From Streptomyces sp. 3214.6 (lineage in GTDB: Bacteria; Actinomycetota; Actinomycetes; Streptomycetales; Streptomycetaceae): a stretch of DNA of 64,000 bases. The translations under genes were made by a program, and so were the position numbers. Positions 17,428-26,218 of this stretch are shown here, piece after piece; within the stretch, counting starts at the first letter, position 1, and each line of letters begins with the position of its first letter. The DNA lies in assembly GCF_900129855.1 (NCBI RefSeq), contig NZ_LT670819.1:5704001-5768000 (forward strand), written 5' to 3'. The notes beneath the pieces were generated by a model that was not told the DNA's origin, did no database searches, and saw nothing but the letters and a program-made list of their open reading frames with translations.

Positions 17428-18816
17428 ATGCAACCCCGACCCGCGTCCATGACCGTGTGGCAGGCTCTGGCCCGCCCTCGCTACCTGGTGTCGCCGTGGC
17501 CCTGGCGGGCGGCCGGCTATCTGCTGACCGGGGCGGTCACCGGGGCCGTCGTCCTGGTCGCCCTGGTCGTGCTGGTGGCGGTGGGCGGTGTTCTCGCGGT
17601 CGTCCTGGTCGGGTTGCCGCTGCTCGCGGGCGTCGCGTTCGCGGGGCTGCCCGTGGCCGCCCTGGAGCGGCGCCGGCTGCGGCTGGTCGACGCGGACGAC
17701 GCACCCGGCACACACGTCGAGCCGCCCGCGCCGGGCCTGCGCAGCTGGCTCACCACCCGCCTGCGCGAACGGGCCACCTGGCGGGAACTCGGCCACGCCC
17801 TCCTCACCGCCTGTCTGCTCTGGCCGGCCGAGGCGCTGCTGCTCACCGTCGCCCTGGTCCTGCCCCTGTCGGCGATCGCGACGCCGGTGCTGCTGGCGAC
17901 GGTCGGCGAGGGCCGTGAGACGAAGGTGTTCAAGGTGTGGACGGTGACCGGCTGGACGGGCGCTCTCGCCGCGTCCGCCCTGGGCGTGCTGCTCCTCCTC
18001 CTCGGGGAGTACGCCGTCGGGGTCGCGGCGGGCGCCCGGGCCGCGCTGACCCGGCTCCTCGTCGCGCCGCGCGGGGGCGACCCGGAGGCCAGGGTGGTCG
18101 AACTGACGCGTTCCCGCGCGCGGTTGGTCGACGCGTTCGAGGCCGAGCGCCGCCGTATAGAACGCGACCTGCACGATGGCGCGCAGCAACGGCTGGTCGC
18201 CCTCGCCATGACTCTCGGCCTGGCCCGGCTCGACGCGCCGCCCGGCGGACCGCTCGCCGAACAGCTCGCCCGCGCGCACGAGGAGGCGGGCGCGGCCCTC
18301 GCCGAACTGCGCGAGCTGATCCACGGCATCCACCCCAAGGTGCTCGCCGACTACGGCTTGGAGGCGGCCGTCGCCGACGCCGCCGACCGCTCGCCCGTCC
18401 CCGTGGACGTCGCGTTCGACCCGCCCGCCCTTCGGTTGCCGCAGGCCGTGGAGGCGGCCGCCTACTTCGTGGTCCGTGAGGCGCTGGCCAACGTGGCCCG
18501 GCACAGCGGGGCGCGACGTGCGTGGATCACGGGGGAGCACGGGGCCGGACGGCTGGTCGTGGAGGTGCGGGACGACGGCCGTGGTGGCGCCGATCCGGTG
18601 CGCGGCACCGGCCTCACCGGTCTCGCGGACCGGGTGTCGGTGCTCGATGGAAGACTGACCCTGACCAGCCCGCCGGGCGGACCGACCCTGCTGCGTGTGG
18701 AGATCCCTTGCGAGCCGAGCCAGCCGATCCAGCCGATCCAGCCGAGCGCGTTGACGGAAGCGACGGAGGTGACGGAGGTGACGGAAGCGACGGAAGCGGT
18801 GGGGCGCTCCGCGTAG
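17428..18816 (+). CDS. two-component sensor histidine kinase (HisKA_3)
   Basis: Membrane sensor kinase of 462 residues. The N-terminal half has about four hydrophobic segments with an N-terminal Streptomyces 'sensor domain' flavour. The dimerisation box ERDLHDGAQQRL has the phospho-accepting His249, followed by a HATPase_c domain (REALANVARHSGA; DDGRGGAD; GTGLTGLADRV). The C-terminal tail is a Gln-Pro and Thr-Glu repeat of no known fold, in the region that also encodes the response-regulator N-terminus. ATG 17428 is used; ATG 17449 is an alternative. Divergence from the ABC exporter suggests that exporter is a target. Confidence 0.87.
   Translation: MQPRPASMTVWQALARPRYLVSPWPWRAAGYLLTGAVTGAVVLVALVVLVAVGGVLAVVLVGLPLLAGVAFAGLPVAALERRRLRLVDADDAPGTHVEPPAPGLRSWLTTRLRERATWRELGHALLTACLLWPAEALLLTVALVLPLSAIATPVLLATVGEGRETKVFKVWTVTGWTGALAASALGVLLLLLGEYAVGVAAGARAALTRLLVAPRGGDPEARVVELTRSRARLVDAFEAERRRIERDLHDGAQQRLVALAMTLGLARLDAPPGGPLAEQLARAHEEAGAALAELRELIHGIHPKVLADYGLEAAVADAADRSPVPVDVAFDPPALRLPQAVEAAAYFVVREALANVARHSGARRAWITGEHGAGRLVVEVRDDGRGGADPVRGTGLTGLADRVSVLDGRLTLTSPPGGPTLLRVEIPCEPSQPIQPIQPSALTEATEVTEVTEATEAVGRSA
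18708..18805 (+). repeat. short tandem repeat shared by kinase and regulator frames
   Basis: CCAGCCGAT units (18718-18742) and then GACGGAAGC/GACGGAGGT-type units (18753-18798) are read as QPIQP and TEATEV in the kinase frame and as ADPADP and DGSDGG in the regulator frame. Confidence 0.75.
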
Positions 18817-19448
18817 TCCTCGCCGAGGACGGCGTTCTGCTGCGCGACGGCCTGACGACCCTGCTCACCCGCTTCGGCCACGAGGTCGTGGCCGCGGTCG
18901 GTGACGCGCAGGCGCTGCTGTCGGCGGTCGCCGAGCACACGCCCGACGTCGTCGTCACCGACGTCCGCATGCCGCCCGGCTTCCAGGACGAGGGACTGCG
19001 GGCGGCGGTCCGGCTGCGCGCGGAGCGGCCCGGGCTGCCGGTGCTCGTGCTCAGCCAGTACGTGCAGCGCGCCTACGCCGCCGAGCTCCTCGACTCCGGG
19101 GACGGCACCGGCGTCGGCTACCTGCTCAAGGACCGGGTCGGGCAGGTGGAGGAGTTCGTGGCCGCGCTGCGTGAGGTCGCGGCCGGCGGCACGGTCGTCG
19201 ACCCGGAGGTCGTACGACAGTTGCTGCGCCGGCGCCGTGACCCGCTGGCCCGGCTCACCCCGCGCGAGCGGGAGGTGCTGGAGCTGGTCGCGGAGGGCCG
19301 GTCCAACGGGGCGATAGCGCGCCGGCTGGTGGTGTCGGAGGCGGCCGTCGGCAAGCACATCGGCAGCATCCTCACCAAGCTGGACCTGCCTCCGGCGGAC
19401 GACACCCACCGCCGGGTCCTGGCGGTCCTCACGTACCTCAGGGCCTGA
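18708..19448 (+). CDS. NarL/LuxR-family response regulator
   Basis: Receiver plus LuxR_C HTH. Acidic pair in VVLAEDGVLL, phospho-acceptor Asp85 in VVVTDVRMP, and a C-terminal LTPREREVLELVAEGRSNGAIARRL recognition domain. No ATG/GTG precedes the receiver core in frame; the only in-frame candidate is TTG 18708 with GGAG five bases upstream, giving 246 residues and a 109-nt overlap with the kinase gene. The extra ~30 residues are an Asp/Gly/Ser repeat (DGSDGG type), translated from the same DNA repeat that encodes Thr-Glu repeats in the kinase. The start is therefore inferred. Confidence 0.85.
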   Translation: MRAEPADPADPAERVDGSDGGDGGDGSDGSGGALRVVLAEDGVLLRDGLTTLLTRFGHEVVAAVGDAQALLSAVAEHTPDVVVTDVRMPPGFQDEGLRAAVRLRAERPGLPVLVLSQYVQRAYAAELLDSGDGTGVGYLLKDRVGQVEEFVAALREVAAGGTVVDPEVVRQLLRRRRDPLARLTPREREVLELVAEGRSNGAIARRLVVSEAAVGKHIGSILTKLDLPPADDTHRRVLAVLTYLRA

Positions 19449-19463
19449 GCGGCTCGACATACC

Positions 19464-19946
19464 TCAGGAGGTGAGCGGCTTGGCGAAGCAGCGGCTCGAC
19501 TCGTACTCCCGGTAGTAGCCGAACTTCGTGCACGGCGTGTACCCGTTGGAGGTGTACAGGGCGATGGCCTCGGGCTGCTCGGTGCCGGTCTCCAGGACCA
19601 TGCGGAGCCGCCCGGCGCTTCGTGCGTCCTCCTCCAGAGCGGTGAGCATGCGCCGGGCCAGTCCCAGGCCGCGCATCTCGCGGATCACGTACATCCGCTT
19701 CAGCTCGGCGTCGCCGTCCTCGTTGCCCTCGCCGTTGCTGTCCTGGCTGCGCCAGCCGCCGGTGGCCACGGGGCGGTCCAGTTCGTCGTACGCGATGAGG
19801 TACACCCCGCGCGGCGGCCGGAAGTCGGACGGCTCCAGGGTGGTGGCGTCGCCGCCGTCGCCGTAGCGCTCGTGGTACTCGGCCTGGACCTCGGCGTTGA
19901 GCTTGACGGCGTCGGGGTGGTCGAAGGGGACTCTACGTACATCCAT
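19464..19946 (-). CDS. GNAT family N-acetyltransferase
   Basis: 160-residue acetyltransferase with the GNAT acetyl-CoA segment ELKRMYVIREMRGLGLARRM and a C-terminal LETGTEQPEAIALYTSNGY, the usual beta6-alpha4 part. The substrate is unknown. ATG 19946 is used; an in-frame GTG three codons upstream is possible. It converges on the response regulator and is divergent from xthA. Confidence 0.85.
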   Translation of the reverse strand: MDVRRVPFDHPDAVKLNAEVQAEYHERYGDGGDATTLEPSDFRPPRGVYLIAYDELDRPVATGGWRSQDSNGEGNEDGDAELKRMYVIREMRGLGLARRMLTALEEDARSAGRLRMVLETGTEQPEAIALYTSNGYTPCTKFGYYREYESSRCFAKPLTS

Positions 19947-20034
19947 GCTACTCACTGTAGTTTTATGCACCCTCGGGAAAAGTGAAATTCGGACCGGCTC
20001 CAGTGTGCATGTATCCGACCGGTATCGTGCCCGG

Positions 20035-20838
20035 GTGCTGACCGTGACCTCCGTGAACGTGAATGGACTGCGAGCCGCCGCGAAGAAGGGCTTCGTGGAG
20101 TGGCTCGCGGACACCTCCGCCGACGTGCTGTGTCTGCAGGAGGTGCGGGCCGAGCCGGAGCAGTTGCCGGAGGCGGTCCGCGCCCCCGAGGGCTGGTACG
20201 TCACCCACGCCCCGGCCGCCGCGAAGGGCCGCGCCGGCGTCTCCCTCTACACGCGCCGCGAGCCGGACGCCGTCCGCGTCGGCTTCGGCTCGTCCGAGTT
20301 CGACGGCAGCGGCCGGTACGTCGAGGCCGACCTGCCCGGTGTGACGGTCGCCTCCCTCTACCTCCCGTCCGGCGAGGTCGGCACCGACCGGCAGGACGAG
20401 AAGGTCCGCTTCATGGACGAGTTCCTCGCCTACCTGAAGGACCTGCGCGGGCGTGCCGCCGCCGACGGCCGCGAGGTCCTGATCACCGGCGACTGGAACA
20501 TCGCCCACCAGCAGGCCGACCTCAAGAACTGGCGCTCCAACACCAAGAACTCCGGCTTCCTCCCGGAGGAGCGGGACTGGCTGACCCGGGTCCTCGCCCC
20601 GCAGGACGGCGGGTACGTGGACGTCGTACGGTCCCTGCACCCGGACGTGGACGGGCCGTACACCTGGTGGTCGTACCGGGGGCGGGCCTTCGACAACGAC
20701 TCGGGATGGCGCATCGACCTGCACGTCTCGACGCCCGGTCTCGCGGGCAAGGCCGTCAAGGGGCTCGTGGAGCGGGCCGCCACGCACGGCGAGCGCTGGT
20801 CGGACCACGCTCCGGTGACCGTCGTCTACGACCTGTAG
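20035..20838 (+). CDS. xthA: exodeoxyribonuclease III / AP endonuclease
   Basis: Base-excision-repair AP endonuclease and 3'-5' exonuclease, 267 residues. EEP-fold motifs are in order: SVNVNGLRAA, LQEVRAE (metal-binding Glu), GDWNIAH (Asp/Asn), and the catalytic SDHAPV near the C-terminus. GTG 20035 starts exactly at the conserved VLTVTSVNVNG strand; codons upstream of it are non-conserved and overlap the divergent promoter. Confidence 0.92.
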   Translation: MLTVTSVNVNGLRAAAKKGFVEWLADTSADVLCLQEVRAEPEQLPEAVRAPEGWYVTHAPAAAKGRAGVSLYTRREPDAVRVGFGSSEFDGSGRYVEADLPGVTVASLYLPSGEVGTDRQDEKVRFMDEFLAYLKDLRGRAAADGREVLITGDWNIAHQQADLKNWRSNTKNSGFLPEERDWLTRVLAPQDGGYVDVVRSLHPDVDGPYTWWSYRGRAFDNDSGWRIDLHVSTPGLAGKAVKGLVERAATHGERWSDHAPVTVVYDL

Positions 20839-20844
20839 GCCCCT

Positions 20845-21489
20845 TCAGTTCCCTTTGCGCAGCCGTCTGTCCAGCGCCAGGGAGAGTTCGGCTTCCATGA
20901 CGCTGCGGGCCAGGGGGCGCAGGCGGGGGAGGTCTTCCTCGGTGGCGTGGCGGAGGATCAGGGCGGTGAAGAGTTCGGCGAGGGCGTCGGCGTGTTCGCG
21001 GACGCGGACGCCGGCGGCAAGCACCTCGGCGAGCGGGATGCCCTCGCGGACCAGGGCGGAGGAGACGTCCAGGAGCCGTCGGCTGATGTGGACGATCTCG
21101 TCGCCGTCGATGCCCAGATAGCCGAGGTCGAGGGAGGCGGCGAGGTTCTCGGGGGTGACCTGGCCCTCGAAGCGAGCCGCGAGTTCCTCGGGGGTGAGGT
21201 GGATCGGTTCCTCCTCGGTGGGGCCGTCGACGCCGAGGAGGTCGGCGACGCCGCGGCCGTGGTCGAGGGCGTCCGCCAGCTCCGCGATGCCGGTGAGGGT
21301 GTGGCCGCGCTCCAGCAGCGCCGCGATCGTGCGCAGCCGGGCCAGGTGATGGTCGTCGTACCAGGCGATACGGCCTTCGCGGCGGGGCGGCGGGAGCAGT
21401 TTGCGCTCGCGGTAGAAGCGCAGGGTGCGCACCGTGATGCCGGCCTCCCTGGCCAGCTCCTCAGTCCTGTACTCCCGCTTCTCGGTCAC
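20845..21489 (-). CDS. MerR-family transcriptional regulator
   Basis: 214 residues. An N-terminal MerR winged helix (YRTEELAREAGITVRTLRFYRERKLLPPP) (quoted in part: AGITVRTLRFYRE), a coiled-coil dimerisation helix, and a ~120-residue C-terminal ligand domain lacking metal cysteines, so it is not a metal sensor. It is divergent from the monooxygenase/hydrolase/dehydrogenase operon, which it probably controls. Confidence 0.9.
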   Translation of the reverse strand: MTEKREYRTEELAREAGITVRTLRFYRERKLLPPPRREGRIAWYDDHHLARLRTIAALLERGHTLTGIAELADALDHGRGVADLLGVDGPTEEEPIHLTPEELAARFEGQVTPENLAASLDLGYLGIDGDEIVHISRRLLDVSSALVREGIPLAEVLAAGVRVREHADALAELFTALILRHATEEDLPRLRPLARSVMEAELSLALDRRLRKGN

Positions 21490-21502
21490 GGGCGAAGCTT
21501 AT

Positions 21503-21519
21503 GTTGTACCGTCGGTAAC
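21503..21519. promoter_or_regulatory. candidate MerR operator
   Basis: Imperfect dyad GTTGTACCGTCGGTAAC, 14 bp upstream of the merR-type start, consistent with autoregulation. Confidence 0.4.
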
Positions 21520-21574
21520 TTTCGTTGCCCTGGCCTCTACCCATCGGTACGGCACTGCTCTACCCTCCCATTGC

Positions 21575-21590
21575 GCCAGTGTTCACTGGC
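21575..21590. promoter_or_regulatory. candidate operator before monooxygenase
   Basis: Perfect inverted repeat GCCAGTG-TT-CACTGGC, 60 bp upstream of the monooxygenase start; AGTGTTCACT-type dyads are common regulator sites. Confidence 0.5.
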
Positions 21591-21650
21591 AGAGTCCGCA
21601 AGGTCCGCAGAGTCCGCGAAGCGGTGCGCACGGCTGGGAGGTGTGTCGGG

Positions 21651-23183
21651 ATGACCGAACACGTACGGGTGGCGGTGATCGGGTCCGGCTTCGGTGGGCT
21701 GGGGGCCGCGGTGCGGCTGCGCCGCGAGGGGATCACCGACTTCGTCGTCCTGGAGCGGGCGGGCAGCGTCGGCGGGACCTGGCGGGACAACGACTACCCG
21801 GGGTGCGCCTGCGACGTCCCCTCCCACCTGTACTCCTTCTCCTTCGCGCCCAACCCGGACTGGCCGCGCACCTTCTCCGGTCAGAAGCACATCCGCGCCT
21901 ATCTGGAGCGGGTGACCGACGTGTTCGGGCTGCGTCCGCACCTCCGCCTCGACTCCGAGGTCCTGCGGATGACGTGGGACGCGCGGGAGTTGCGCTGGGA
22001 CATCGAGACCAGCGCGGGACGCTATCTCGCCGACGTCGTCGTCTCCGCGACCGGGCCGCTGTCCGATCCGAAGATCCCGGACGTCCCGGGGCTCGACACG
22101 TTCCCGGGCAAGGTCTTCCACTCGGCCCGCTGGGACCACGACCACGATCTCACCGGGCAGCGCGTGGCCATGGTCGGCACCGGCGCCTCCGCCATCCAGA
22201 TCGTGCCCGCCCTCCAGCCCGACGTCGCGCGGCTGACGGTCTTCCAGCGCACCCCGCCGTGGGTGATGCCCCGCGTCGACCGGGTGATCAGCGGCGCCGA
22301 GCGCGCGCTCCACCGTGCGCTGCCCGTCACCGCCCAGCTGCGGCGCGGGCTGCTGTGGGGTATCCGGGAGCTGCAGGTCCAGGCGTTCACCAAGCACCCG
22401 GGCGAGCTCGGCTTCGTCGAGCAGCTCGCCAAGCGCAACATGGCCCGGGCGATCAAGGACCCGGCCCTGCGGGCCAAACTGACCCCGGACTACCGCATCG
22501 GCTGCAAGCGGATCCTGCTGTCCAGTACCTACTATCCGGCCCTCGCGCAGCCCAACGTGGACGTCGTCGCGAGCGGCCTGAGCGAGGTCCGCGGGTCCAC
22601 GCTGGTGGCCGCCGACGGCACCGAGACCGAGGCCGACGCGATCGTCTTCGGCACCGGGTTCCATGTCACCGACATGCCGATCGCCGACCGGGTGGTGGGC
22701 GCCGACGGGCGGACCCTCGCGGAGAGCTGGCAGGGCGGCATGGAGGCCCTGCGCGGCACCTCCGTCGCCGGCTTCCCCAACTGGATGACGATCATCGGCC
22801 CCAACAGCGGCCTCGCGAACTCCTCCATGATCCTCATCATCGAGTCCCAGCTGAACTACCTGGCCGACTATCTGCGGCAGCTGAACGTCCTCGGCCGCCG
22901 GGCGGCCCTGGATGCCCGTCCGAGCGCCGTGCACGCGTGGAACCGCCGGGTGCAGGAGCGGATGAAGCGCACGGTGTGGAGCACGGGCGGCTGCGTCAGC
23001 TGGTACCTGGACGCCAGTGGCCGCAACACGACCATCTGGCCGGGCACGCCGAGCGAGTTCCGGCGCGCGACGCGACGCGTGGACCTCGCGGAGTACGAGG
23101 TCCTGCGCGCCCCCGCCGTCGTCAGGAACGACGAGACGAAGGGCGAGAACATGGACGAGAAGAAGGACGAGGTGACCGCGTGA
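21651..23183 (+). CDS. flavin-containing Baeyer-Villiger-type monooxygenase
   Basis: FAD/NADPH monooxygenase of 510 residues. First Rossmann motif GSGFGGLGAA at residues 11-20, the GGTWRDNDYPGCACD segment, the BVMO fingerprint FPGKVFHSARWDHD, and a second nucleotide site GTGASAIQ. ATG 21651 follows GGGAGG. It heads a three-gene operon with 4-nt overlaps. The gene order monooxygenase, alpha/beta hydrolase, SDR resembles the mycobacterial mymA operon and ketone/steroid side-chain catabolism: ketone to ester, ester hydrolysis, alcohol oxidation. The substrate is not known. Confidence 0.9.
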   Translation: MTEHVRVAVIGSGFGGLGAAVRLRREGITDFVVLERAGSVGGTWRDNDYPGCACDVPSHLYSFSFAPNPDWPRTFSGQKHIRAYLERVTDVFGLRPHLRLDSEVLRMTWDARELRWDIETSAGRYLADVVVSATGPLSDPKIPDVPGLDTFPGKVFHSARWDHDHDLTGQRVAMVGTGASAIQIVPALQPDVARLTVFQRTPPWVMPRVDRVISGAERALHRALPVTAQLRRGLLWGIRELQVQAFTKHPGELGFVEQLAKRNMARAIKDPALRAKLTPDYRIGCKRILLSSTYYPALAQPNVDVVASGLSEVRGSTLVAADGTETEADAIVFGTGFHVTDMPIADRVVGADGRTLAESWQGGMEALRGTSVAGFPNWMTIIGPNSGLANSSMILIIESQLNYLADYLRQLNVLGRRAALDARPSAVHAWNRRVQERMKRTVWSTGGCVSWYLDASGRNTTIWPGTPSEFRRATRRVDLAEYEVLRAPAVVRNDETKGENMDEKKDEVTA

Positions 23184-24139
23184 GCGTCCTCGGCGGCTCC
23201 CCCCGCGAGCTCACCGCCGTCTCCGCCGACGGCGCCCCGCTGCACGTCGAGGTGTACGGCCCCGAGACCGGCCCCGCCGTTGTCCTCGCCCACGGCTGGA
23301 CCTGCTCGACCGCTTTCTGGGCGGCCCAGATCCGGGATCTCGCCGCCGATCACCGGGTCGTCGTCTACGACCAGCGCGGCCACGGACGCACCCCGCCGAG
23401 CGCGGTGTGCAGCACGGACGTCCTCGCCGACGACCTTCTCGCCGTTCTCGGCGCGACGCTCGCGCCCGGCGAGAAGGCCGTGATCGCCGGTCACTCCATG
23501 GGCGGCATGACGGTGCTGGCGGCGGCCGCCCGGGACGCCTTCCGGGAGCACGCGGCCGCCGTCCTGCTGTGCAGCACCGGCGCCTCGCGGCTGGTCGCCG
23601 AGGCCACCGTCGTGCCGATCCGGCCCGGCCGGCTGCGGAGTTGGCTGACCCGGCAGGTCCTCGGGTCGAAGGCGCCCCTCGGGCCGGTCACGCCGGTCGC
23701 CAAGGCGATCCTCAAGTACGCCACGATGGGCGCCGGTTCGGCCCCGCACCTGGTGGAGACGTGCGCCCGGATCGTGCACGCCTGCCCGCGCCGGGTCCGC
23801 CACACCTGGGGGCATGTGCTGAGCCTGCTCGATCTCGACCACGGGATACGGGAGTTGAGCGTGCCGACGGCGGTGGTCGTCGGCACCGGCGACCGGCTCA
23901 CCCCGCCGGTGCACGCCCGCCGGATCGCCGCCGGGCTCCCGCGGTGCGTCGGCCTGACCGAACTGGCCGGCCTCGGCCATATGACGCCGGTCGAGGCGCC
24001 CGAGCTCGTCACGGCACGCATCCGCGAACTCGTCACCACGTACGCGCCGTACACCCCGAAGGCGCCGCACGCCACGCACACCCCGAACAGCACGACCACC
24101 ACGCACACCCCGGACAGGCAGTTGAAGGAGGGCGCATGA
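23180..24139 (+). CDS. alpha/beta hydrolase
   Basis: 319 residues, esterase/hydrolase. Oxyanion HGW near residue 35, nucleophile elbow GHSMGG, acid Asp in GTGDRLTPP and catalytic His in GLGHMTP. The GTGA overlap with the monooxygenase stop indicates coupling. The C-terminal ~25 residues are Thr/His/Pro repeats (THTP) outside the fold. Probable role: hydrolysing the ester or lactone made by the monooxygenase. Confidence 0.88.
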   Translation: MSVLGGSPRELTAVSADGAPLHVEVYGPETGPAVVLAHGWTCSTAFWAAQIRDLAADHRVVVYDQRGHGRTPPSAVCSTDVLADDLLAVLGATLAPGEKAVIAGHSMGGMTVLAAAARDAFREHAAAVLLCSTGASRLVAEATVVPIRPGRLRSWLTRQVLGSKAPLGPVTPVAKAILKYATMGAGSAPHLVETCARIVHACPRRVRHTWGHVLSLLDLDHGIRELSVPTAVVVGTGDRLTPPVHARRIAAGLPRCVGLTELAGLGHMTPVEAPELVTARIRELVTTYAPYTPKAPHATHTPNSTTTTHTPDRQLKEGA

Positions 24140-25032
24140 GCGGCAGGGTGAGTCTCGAAGGGCAGGTCGCCGTCGTGACCGGGGCCGCGCGGGGCGTGGG
24201 CGAGTTGCTCGCCCGCAAGCTCTCCGCGCGCGGTGCGAAGGTCGCCCTGGTCGGCCTGGAGCCCGACGAACTCAAGCAGGTCGCCGAGCGGTTGCACGGC
24301 GACAGCGGGCACTGGTACGCCGACGTCACCGACCAGGAGGCGATGGCGCGGGTCGCGGCGGAGGTGAAGGAACGCTTCGGGAAGGTGGACATCGTCGTCG
24401 CCAACGCGGGTGTGGCGAGCGGCGGTCCGTTCGCCGACTCCGACCCGGAGGCCTGGCGCCGGGTCATCGAGGTCAACCTGATCGGCTCGGCGGTGACGGC
24501 CCGCGCCTTCCTGCCGGTGCTTGTGGAGAGCCGGGGCTATCTGCTGCAGATCGCCTCCCTCGCCGCGATCACCCCGGCCCCCATGATGACGGCGTACTGC
24601 GCATCGAAGTCGGGGGTGGAGGCGTACGCGCACTGTCTGCGTGCCGAGGTCGCCCACCGGGGTGTCCGGGTCGGCGTCGGCTATCTGTCCTGGACGGACA
24701 CGGACATGGTGCGCGGGGCGGATCAGGAGGAGGTGATGCGGGAGCTGCGGCAGCGGCTGCCGTGGCCGGCGAACAGGACGTATCCGCTGGGGCCGACGGT
24801 CGACCGGATCGTGGCCGGGATCGAGCGGCGCTCGGCGCATGTGTACGGGCAGGGGTGGCTGCGGGGGATGCAGGGTGTGCGCGGCTATCTGCCCGGACTG
24901 ATCGGGAGGGTCGGTGGGCGGGAGATGCGGCGGTTCGCGCCCCGGCTGCAGGGGATGCGGACGGGGCTGGTGGGGGCGGGCGGCTCCGCCGACGAGCAGG
25001 CGCGACAGGCGAGGACTACGCAGCGTGGTTGA
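24136..25032 (+). CDS. short-chain dehydrogenase/reductase
   Basis: Classical SDR of 298 residues. TGAARGVG cofactor motif, NAGVASGG, catalytic Ser in LLQIASLAA and YCASK (Tyr/Lys). The C-terminal ~70 residues are an Arg/Gly-rich extension typical of the mycobacterial Rv3085-like relatives. The start overlaps the hydrolase stop as ATGA, after GAAGGAG. It probably oxidises or reduces the alcohol/ketone intermediate of this operon. Confidence 0.9.
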   Translation: MSGRVSLEGQVAVVTGAARGVGELLARKLSARGAKVALVGLEPDELKQVAERLHGDSGHWYADVTDQEAMARVAAEVKERFGKVDIVVANAGVASGGPFADSDPEAWRRVIEVNLIGSAVTARAFLPVLVESRGYLLQIASLAAITPAPMMTAYCASKSGVEAYAHCLRAEVAHRGVRVGVGYLSWTDTDMVRGADQEEVMRELRQRLPWPANRTYPLGPTVDRIVAGIERRSAHVYGQGWLRGMQGVRGYLPGLIGRVGGREMRRFAPRLQGMRTGLVGAGGSADEQARQARTTQRG

Positions 25033-25123
25033 TCGACATGCGCGCCGTGACCGCCCGTGTGAATCTGGTCGAGGCCCCACCACGGGGCCACAATCCCCTC
25101 ATCTCCCACAGGAGTGAACCCAC

Positions 25124-25327
25124 ATGGGTATGAAGGACAAGTTCCAGGACCAGTCCGAGCAGTGGCAGCAGCAGGCCAAGCAGAAGGCCCAGCAGGCCAA
25201 GGAGCAGGTCCAGCAGCGCGGCAAGAAGCGTCCGGGCGAGGAGTCCGAGCGTATGCGTCCGGAGCGCGGTGAGTCGGAGCGCCGCTCGCCGGAGGCCCCG
25301 CACCACCGCGACGACGAAGCGTTCTGA
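25124..25327 (+). CDS. small hydrophilic Gln/Lys/Arg-rich protein
   Basis: 67 residues, predicted helical. The N-terminal half is a Q/K/A coiled-coil-like stretch (QQQAKQKAQQAKEQVQQ), and the C-terminal half is Arg/Glu-rich. A good ribosome site (CAGGAG) and a strong downstream terminator support it as a real gene. It resembles small CsbD-like or stress-induced hydrophilic proteins of Streptomyces, but I do not recognise a family. Confidence 0.7.
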   Translation: MGMKDKFQDQSEQWQQQAKQKAQQAKEQVQQRGKKRPGEESERMRPERGESERRSPEAPHHRDDEAF

Positions 25328-25364
25328 CGCACCGCTCCCGGCGGACGTCGAACAGCGGTTGACG

Positions 25365-25396
25365 GAAGGGGTGTCCCCGACGGGGGGCACCCCTTC
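25365..25396 (+). terminator. rho-independent-like hairpin
   Basis: 14-bp stem (GAAGGGGTGTCCCC with one G-T pair) and loop GACG, 38 bp after the small hydrophilic gene. Confidence 0.8.
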
Positions 25397-25462
25397 TCGT
25401 GTGCCAACTCACTGCTGCACACTGCTGGTTGACGCACAGGCGAGGGCGAGGGGGAGCCGGTC

Positions 25463-26218
25463 GTGCAGGATCTGACGGTCAACCTCATCGCTTCGTTTCT
25501 GGCGTTCGTCGTCGGGTGGCTCGGCCGCGCCCTGCTGCAGTACCGGCGGACCAGGAGGCCCGCCGCGCGCGTGTGGCGGCTCGACCGGCGCAGGCGGGTG
25601 GTGATGGTGGTCGCGGAGTCGACCAGTGGGACGCGGGGGCATCCAAAGATCTCCGAGACGGACGCCCTCGCGGCGATGAACCTGCGCCAGTTCCTCTCCC
25701 AGGAGCTGCGGCGGCACGAGGTGACCACGGTCCGGGCCAGGGCCTTCGTGATGGCGTCCGACGCCGAGGAGAACCTGGTGGTGATCGGCGGACCGGCGCG
25801 CAACGCCCTCTGGCAGGTGCTGGCCGACCGGCTGAACGCGCCGTACGCGTTCCGGCAGTATCCGACGGAGTACCGCATCGCCTCCGTGGACGGTGATGAG
25901 GACTACGGGGCGTCGACGCCGGACGGGGCGACGCTCGTGGATCACGCGATCGTCGTGCTGGCCCGCAATCCCTTCGCGCCCGGCAGCCGCCTCGTGATGA
26001 TCGCGGGCTGTGCCCTGCTGGCGACGTCGGGCGTGACCCAGCTCTTCGCCCGGGGCGAGATCCGCGCACTGGCCAGGGCGTACGACACGGCGTCGCCGCT
26101 GGCGCTCGTGGTGCGGGTGGAGAGCGTCGGCGGGTATGTGCGCACGCCCGAGGTGGTGGCCGCGGCCAACTTCGCGCAGGCCCCGACCGGCAGCAACGCC
26201 CCCGCCTCAGCCTCCTGA
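25463..26218 (+). CDS. membrane-anchored protein of unknown function
   Basis: 251 residues. An N-terminal transmembrane helix (about residues 5-25), a basic linker, then a soluble alpha/beta domain with VVMVVAEST and ENLVVIGGPARNALW, which looks Rossmann-like with a glycine turn. A second hydrophobic stretch follows near residue 175-190. I do not recognise a family. The 'VIGGPARN' strand-turn suggests nucleotide or nucleotide-sugar binding, which is inference only. GTG 25463 follows GGGGGAG. The stop lies inside a tandem repeat shared with the convergent protease gene. Confidence 0.65.
   Translation: MQDLTVNLIASFLAFVVGWLGRALLQYRRTRRPAARVWRLDRRRRVVMVVAESTSGTRGHPKISETDALAAMNLRQFLSQELRRHEVTTVRARAFVMASDAEENLVVIGGPARNALWQVLADRLNAPYAFRQYPTEYRIASVDGDEDYGASTPDGATLVDHAIVVLARNPFAPGSRLVMIAGCALLATSGVTQLFARGEIRALARAYDTASPLALVVRVESVGGYVRTPEVVAAANFAQAPTGSNAPASAS

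Noticed and set aside
16459..18540. Minus-strand reading frame continuing the ABC permease upstream through the kinase gene
   Set aside because: Residues before the GTG at 16458 are Arg/Pro-rich and antisense to both the ATPase-frame and the kinase; the permease starts with its first helix at 16458.
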